DNA from: Cyclobacteriaceae bacterium
GTDB lineage: Bacteria; Bacteroidota; Bacteroidia; Cytophagales; Cyclobacteriaceae
Reading direction: 5' to 3'
Assembly: GCA_030589835.1 (NCBI GenBank)
Contig: JAUUZS010000075.1
Location: 1 to 11,254 of the forward strand
DNA length: 11,254 nucleotides
In this document: in pieces, positions 7,589 to 11,254 of the stretch
How positions within the stretch are numbered: the first letter of the stretch is position 1
How the letters are laid out: each line of letters opens with the position of its first letter
The notes under the pieces: model-generated
The model's database searches: none
What the model was told of the DNA's origin: nothing
Seen by the model: only the letters and a program-made list of their open reading frames with translations
Translations under genes and position numbers: made by a program

Positions 7589-7610
7589 GCAGAGATCGGA
7601 CATTATTGAC
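7589..7610. repeat. Partial extra copy of the palindromic element's right end
   Basis: This 22-base stretch beginning GCAGAGATCGGACATTATTG matches 6007-6028, the right end of copy A, at 20 of 22 positions. It abuts the left end of copy B. It may be a remnant of a neighbouring or nested copy, or part of a longer version of the element. Confidence 0.5.
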
Positions 7611-7771
7611 AATTACTAATCAGAGCCTATCCATAAATTCGGTGTCTGGTTCAGAAAGTTTGCTATCAAGGCTTGCGTAGCTCGAAAAATGTGAGTTTAC
7701 ATTTCGTAAATGACCATTTTGAGAGCAAGCGTAACGCAGATAGCGGACTTTATGAACAGACACTAATTAAT
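7600..7771. repeat. Palindromic MITE-like element, copy B
   Basis: Collinear with copy A (5872-6042) end to end with small indels. Shared blocks are ATCAAGGCTT-CGTAG (7665-7680), GAGTTTAC with GTAAATGA in the central loop, and CAAGCGTAACGCAGATA (7726-7742). The central arms (7680-7691 with 7715-7726) pair at 10 of 12 positions although their sequence differs from copy A. This suggests the hairpin, not the exact sequence, is maintained. The right end reaches the stop codon of the small minus-strand gene (7763-8017), so the element forms that gene's 3' flank. Confidence 0.6.
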
Positions 7772-8017
7772 CATATTTAGCCATTCGTCCTTTTGTTTGT
7801 TGGCGCCATTTTCACCCCACATAGCAATGGTTTGCTCGCTCGTACAAATTATTTCTATTACCAAAGTATACGTATCTACCCCTATCATATCCCCTTTGGC
7901 AATCTCTTTAAATGCTTTCATATAAGCTTGTGAAGAAATAGAGTTGCCCATAAAGTTACCAAACACTTCTGTCAATTTTGGTTTTACAACATTATCAAAA
8001 GTATCTTTTGAGTTCAT
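7763..8017 (-). CDS. Unrecognised 84-residue protein, last gene of the hydrogenase operon
   Basis: I do not recognise this family. The ATG at 8017 lies four bases after the large-subunit stop, so it is almost certainly co-transcribed. An earlier in-frame ATG at 8068 would overlap the large-subunit gene by 47 bases and is less likely. The product starts MNSKDTFDNVVKPKLTEVFG, has no signal peptide or membrane span, contains a single cysteine, and ends WLNMIN. It is probably a small cytosolic mixed alpha/beta protein. There is no CxxC motif or metal ligand cluster to suggest an electron-transfer or nickel role, and it is too small and lacks the motifs of a hydrogenase maturation endopeptidase. 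A chaperone or structural accessory of the hydrogenase is a guess from position only. The stop codon lies within the end of the palindromic element. Confidence 0.65.
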   Translation of the reverse strand: MNSKDTFDNVVKPKLTEVFGNFMGNSISSQAYMKAFKEIAKGDMIGVDTYTLVIEIICTSEQTIAMWGENGANKQKDEWLNMIN

Positions 8018-8021
8018 TGGA

Positions 8022-9443
8022 TTAGTGATTTTCAATTGTGTTAATAATATGACCATCTTTCGAAACAAGATCTACAACCAGGGGCATTTTGCCAAGGGCA
8101 TGTGTAGAACACGACAGACATGGGTCGTAACAGCGGATGGCCATTTCTATCTTGTTTAATGCGCCTTCTTCTACGTTGTTGCCATTGACGTATTTTTTGG
8201 CTACTTCATTCACACTTAGGTTTATTGCCGGGTTATTATGAACGGTGGCAACAACCAGGTTGGCTTTCTTTACTTTTCCAGAAAAATCAGCCCAATAATG
8301 ATGTATCAGTGTTCCTCTGGGGGCCTCGATCACACCAACTCCCTCTCCTTCTTTTCGTTCTACTTTTACCCTTACTTCCTTACTTACAATATCGTCATCA
8401 TTGAGCAGATCTCTGATTCGCTCAGTAGCATATAAAATCTCGATAAGCCGTGCATAATGAAAATACATGGTCTGATGTACAGGGCCGGCTCCTAGTTTTT
8501 TAAAGGCCATGAGTTCTTTATTGGCCAGTGGTGTAGACATGGAACTGGCAATATTTAATCTTGCCAGGGGCCCAACTCTGTACACGCCTTTTTCAGGACC
8601 CAATTTTTTATAATATGGAAATTTGAGGTACGACCAGTCTTCGACATGTTCACCGATATGATTGTGGTAGGTTCCCGGATCAAATTCATCAATTCTTCCT
8701 CCTGCCTCATCAATCAAACGAAGTGAACCATCATACAACTCAAAATTATCACCTTTGACAAGACCCAAATAGTTGGTTTTGATGGCCGCCAAATTGGGTA
8801 TCAGATCGGCATATTTACCATAAATGCCTTGTACCACCTCTATTCCAAATTGTGCCAGTTCTATGGCATCTTCAATTTCCTTTTCGGAGTCAAAACGATC
8901 TTCATGGGAGAGTGGCTTGCTCATGCCTCCCGGAATGGCGGTGACCGGATGTATGGATCTCCCACCAACACGCTCGATAATATTTTGGCCTACTTTGCGC
9001 AAGCGTATGGCCTTCTTCCCCAGTTCCGGATCAGTTTCGAGAAGCCCGAACAGATTGCGCTTTGCAGGATCACTGTCGGGGCCCATGATATAATCTGGTG
9101 CAGCCAAAAGGAAGAAATGTACTGCATGAGAATGGATGATTTGCGCCATGTGCATCAATTCCCGTAGTTTCTTTGCCGCCGGCGGTATTTCCACCCCAAA
9201 GGCAGCATCACAAGCTTTTGCTGCAGCCAGATGATGACTTACGGGGCATATGCCGCAAATCCGAGTGGTAATTACCGGCATTTCGGAAAGCAAGCGGCCT
9301 TCAAGGAATTTTTCGAACCCACGAAATTCATCCACATGAAAATGTGATTTCTCTACTTCGTTTTTATCGTTTAGCTTTATGGTCACCCTTCCATGTCCTT
9401 CGACGCGTGAAACCTGTGGTATAATTATTTGCTTCGTTGTCAT
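8022..9443 (-). CDS. mvhA: [NiFe]-hydrogenase large (catalytic) subunit, group 3
   Basis: This subunit carries the NiFe(CN)2CO site that splits or forms H2. The 473-residue sequence has SRVEGHG (12-18), RGFE with E44, the N-terminal nickel motif [11 protein letters not shown] (C63 and C66), and the C-terminal motif DPCLSCSTH (C442, C445, H448). Twenty-five residues follow H448 and should be removed by a maturation endopeptidase after nickel insertion; no such protease gene lies in this window. There is no signal peptide on this subunit or its partner, which fits a soluble cytosolic group 3 enzyme. The neighbouring HdrA-MvhD fusion favours group 3c (MvhA-like) over 3b or 3d. The start overlaps the small-subunit stop by four bases (ATGA). 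A GGAG at 9454-9451 lies seven bases upstream. It is the catalytic partner of the small subunit encoded just before it. Confidence 0.93.
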   Translation of the reverse strand: MTTKQIIIPQVSRVEGHGRVTIKLNDKNEVEKSHFHVDEFRGFEKFLEGRLLSEMPVITTRICGICPVSHHLAAAKACDAAFGVEIPPAAKKLRELMHMAQIIHSHAVHFFLLAAPDYIMGPDSDPAKRNLFGLLETDPELGKKAIRLRKVGQNIIERVGGRSIHPVTAIPGGMSKPLSHEDRFDSEKEIEDAIELAQFGIEVVQGIYGKYADLIPNLAAIKTNYLGLVKGDNFELYDGSLRLIDEAGGRIDEFDPGTYHNHIGEHVEDWSYLKFPYYKKLGPEKGVYRVGPLARLNIASSMSTPLANKELMAFKKLGAGPVHQTMYFHYARLIEILYATERIRDLLNDDDIVSKEVRVKVERKEGEGVGVIEAPRGTLIHHYWADFSGKVKKANLVVATVHNNPAINLSVNEVAKKYVNGNNVEEGALNKIEMAIRCYDPCLSCSTHALGKMPLVVDLVSKDGHIINTIENH

Positions 9444-10354
9444 TTTTTTTCTCCATTTTCGACCAGACCCGGAATAATTGAAACCGGCATCGAATAACGA
9501 TATCCTACACCGACAATATCTTCATTGAACATGAGCGCACCTGCGGGCAAAATAGAAGACAATGCATTGATCATTTTTGCTCCCTGCTCCATCGCGGCAG
9601 GAGTTGGCCCCATGCAACCACGGCAAGGCATGTTGCCTTTCAGGCATCTTGAATGGCAACCCTCCCGAGTTGCGGGTCCCATACACAATACACCCTGTTC
9701 CAGAAAACACAACTCTTCATCAATCGTATCAAGCTCCTGAGGCGATACTACGTTGTCGGTTATAAAATCCCTGCTTGAAACCAGCATTTTCTCTTTTTTG
9801 CGATTGCATTCCTCGCACAGATTTCGGGTTTGTAAATTAGGTTGTTCACCATTTATTATCGCAAGAAGTGATTCCTTAATTACAGAAGGAAGTGGTGGGC
9901 ACCCCGGGATATATGCATCGACCTTTACGACCTGATCGATCGGTAGCACATTCTTTTTCAAAGCCGGCAATTCGGGATGAGAAGGAATTTTTCCATCTAC
10001 TGTTGTTTCAGTTTCGATGTAAGCCCGTTTGAGCACATCTTTTACATCAAACAAATTCCTCATTCCGGATATACCTCCATAGCAGGCACATGTTCCGAAA
10101 GACACCAATGTTTTGGATTTCTCACGGAAAATTTTGAGGATTTTTTCATTCTCTTCAGTGCCAACCGATCCCTCAACGAGCCCGATGTCGACTTCAGGAA
10201 CTTCTTTGATATCGACAAGAGTGGAGTATTTTACATCTATTAATTCCGCGACATCAAGCAACTCCTCGTGAAGATCGAGAAATGATATATGACAACCGGA
10301 ACATCCTTGCAACCAGGTTGTAGCTATAGTGACTTTCTTTTTCTTTCCCATCAT
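9440..10354 (-). CDS. mvhG: [NiFe]-hydrogenase small subunit, group 3 (MvhG-like)
   Basis: The electron-transfer subunit has 304 residues from the ATG at 10354. An upstream in-frame TTG at 10357 and the next ATG at 10351 are the alternatives. Proximal-cluster ligands are visible in WLQGCSGC (C18, C21), GTCACYGG (C89 or C91) and PGCPP (C152). The C-terminal half adds cysteines at 180, 183, 216, 224, 233, 237, 244 and 247 (CEEC, then CMGP, CHSRC and CRGC). That is enough for the additional clusters seen in F420-non-reducing and related group 3 enzymes, and unlike the short HoxY type with one cluster. There is no twin-arginine signal, so the protein is cytosolic. It starts eight bases after the HdrA-MvhD stop and overlaps the large-subunit start. 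Electrons should pass from the NiFe site to the MvhD domain of the upstream gene product. Confidence 0.92.
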   Translation of the reverse strand: MMGKKKKVTIATTWLQGCSGCHISFLDLHEELLDVAELIDVKYSTLVDIKEVPEVDIGLVEGSVGTEENEKILKIFREKSKTLVSFGTCACYGGISGMRNLFDVKDVLKRAYIETETTVDGKIPSHPELPALKKNVLPIDQVVKVDAYIPGCPPLPSVIKESLLAIINGEQPNLQTRNLCEECNRKKEKMLVSSRDFITDNVVSPQELDTIDEELCFLEQGVLCMGPATREGCHSRCLKGNMPCRGCMGPTPAAMEQGAKMINALSSILPAGALMFNEDIVGVGYRYSMPVSIIPGLVENGEKK

Positions 10355-10362
10355 CAATTAAT

Positions 10363-11254
10363 TTATTCCATTAGGTCTTTTGAAAAGGATTGGATTTCTT
10401 CACTGAATAGTTTCCCTTCGTGAGGAGAAATTTTGATGATACGCACGCGGTTGTCGTTTATATTTCGTGAACGTAATACCGCTCGAAACAGACTTATTCT
10501 TCGCTCCATATCGGTATTGCCCACGATGTGATGACAATGCCCATCGCGACACACCGTAAGCGCTACGCCCTCGAAACCGTGATGAAATGCTTCCAATATA
10601 TATTGTGTGCCGATATTCCCTCCACACTCAACATGTAAAGGCATAATGTTGGAAGAATAGCGCAATTTTGGGTCATTGACAGCCATTGTTCCTGCCAGAT
10701 CGGCGGCAGGATATCCGCATCCATTGCACAAAAAAGTAAGAATTTTGGGATCATTAGCGGCATTTTCTTTTTGGCTCATGATCTCAATAGCCTTAACAAT
10801 GTAATCCTTAGGATAGGTAACCAAATCGCGGGCTCCTGTTGGGCAGGCCACTACACAATTGCCGCAACCTCTGCATTTTTCTGAATCTATAACCGATAAT
10901 TTATCTTCAAGATTTATACTTGAGGCAGAAAAAGCACACGTTTTTACGCAGGTGCCACAGCCCCCACATGCGGTTTCATCAACTTCTGATATTAATTCGG
11001 AATGTTCAATTTCATTTCGATCGAGAATAGTTGTTAGCGAAAGAACGGCTATGCTTGCTCCACTCAATTCCGAATTAAGCGTATTTTCTTTTATGGAGGG
11101 GATAAACCATATGGCGGGATTCATAGTGCTTCCTATTGCGCCAATCTTATTCCGGCCGCGGATCCTATCCTGATCATCAGTATCTAATGCCAAAAGTGGT
11201 TTTAGCTCTTTTATCCATTCCTGGTCATTGCCAACACTTAGTATTATCCCACCT
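10363..11254 (-). CDS. hdrA: HdrA-like flavoprotein fused to an MvhD domain (partial, C-terminal part)
   Basis: The frame is open to the right edge, so the N-terminal portion is missing; the TTG at 11193 is not the true start. From the edge it reads GGIILSVGNDQEWIKEL, the end of the FAD/thioredoxin-reductase-like domain of HdrA. Two ferredoxin-type [4Fe-4S] motifs follow: CGGCGTCVKTC (10968-10936) and CRGCGNCVVAC (10875-10843). A C-terminal MvhD domain (about 10740-10400) has FLCNGCGYPAADLAG, VECGGN and VCRDGHCHHIVGN, which supply four or more cysteines for a [2Fe-2S] cluster. In the Mvh/Hdr system MvhD passes electrons from the hydrogenase to HdrA, whose flavin splits them between two acceptors. 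HdrA-MvhD fusions are known in other lineages. The segment before the ferredoxin motifs (IWFIPSIKENTLNSELSGAS) aligns with the usual GIF.AG...PK.I region but lacks its conserved small residues and cysteine. Confidence 0.88.
   Translation of the reverse strand, partial: GGIILSVGNDQEWIKELKPLLALDTDDQDRIRGRNKIGAIGSTMNPAIWFIPSIKENTLNSELSGASIAVLSLTTILDRNEIEHSELISEVDETACGGCGTCVKTCAFSASSINLEDKLSVIDSEKCRGCGNCVVACPTGARDLVTYPKDYIVKAIEIMSQKENAANDPKILTFLCNGCGYPAADLAGTMAVNDPKLRYSSNIMPLHVECGGNIGTQYILEAFHHGFEGVALTVCRDGHCHHIVGNTDMERRISLFRAVLRSRNINDNRVRIIKISPHEGKLFSEEIQSFSKDLME

Noticed and set aside
8829..9167. 112-residue plus-strand frame
   Set aside because: Antisense to the hydrogenase large subunit, which is secure from its nickel-binding motifs.
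10859..11173. 104-residue plus-strand frame
   Set aside because: Antisense to the two ferredoxin motifs of the HdrA-MvhD protein. It is a shadow of that gene.

Overview
The window looks like a chromosomal segment from a member of the Bacteroidota. This is an inference from four things: a DUF4301 protein, a class I/II aminotransferase overlapping tyrA, mostly weak Shine-Dalgarno signals, and AT-rich intergenic DNA full of palindromic repeats. There are two blocks: a plus-strand left part (about 1-7390) of metabolic and transport genes, and a minus-strand right part (about 7760-11254) that is a [NiFe]-hydrogenase operon running off the right edge.

Left part. Positions 1-133 may hold the end of an unidentified gene. 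Positions 134-543 have no convincing gene but contain a 212-bp element with perfect 23-bp terminal inverted repeats. Next come a PLP aminotransferase (544-1719) and prephenate dehydrogenase tyrA (1716-2447), overlapping by four bases, a pairing suggestive of tyrosine/phenylalanine synthesis. tyrA carries two TAA codons three codons apart near its 3' end. The frame then continues intact for 39 more codons (to 2573) and encodes the C-terminal helix expected of the family. A membrane-anchored glycoside-hydrolase-like protein (2612-4057) and a DUF4301 protein with nucleotidyltransferase-like motifs (4212-5750) follow. A FucP/GlcP-like major facilitator (about 6228-7388) lacks a canonical start codon where one is expected: the codon there is ATC.

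Gap regions. The transporter is bracketed by two diverged copies of one imperfectly palindromic element of about 171 bp (5872-6042 and 7600-7771). A fragment resembling the element's right end lies beside the second copy. A perfect 21-bp hairpin (7485-7529) between the convergent blocks is a likely bidirectional terminator.

Right part, in transcription order on the minus strand: an HdrA-MvhD fusion (C-terminal part only, 11254-10363), the hydrogenase small subunit (10354-9440), the large subunit (9443-8022), and an unrecognised 84-residue protein (8017-7763). The set matches a group 3c-type (Mvh/Hdr) hydrogenase. H2 would be oxidised at the NiFe site and electrons passed through the small subunit to the MvhD [2Fe-2S] domain and then to the HdrA flavin. 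No HdrB, HdrC or maturation protease is visible here; they may lie beyond the right edge or elsewhere.
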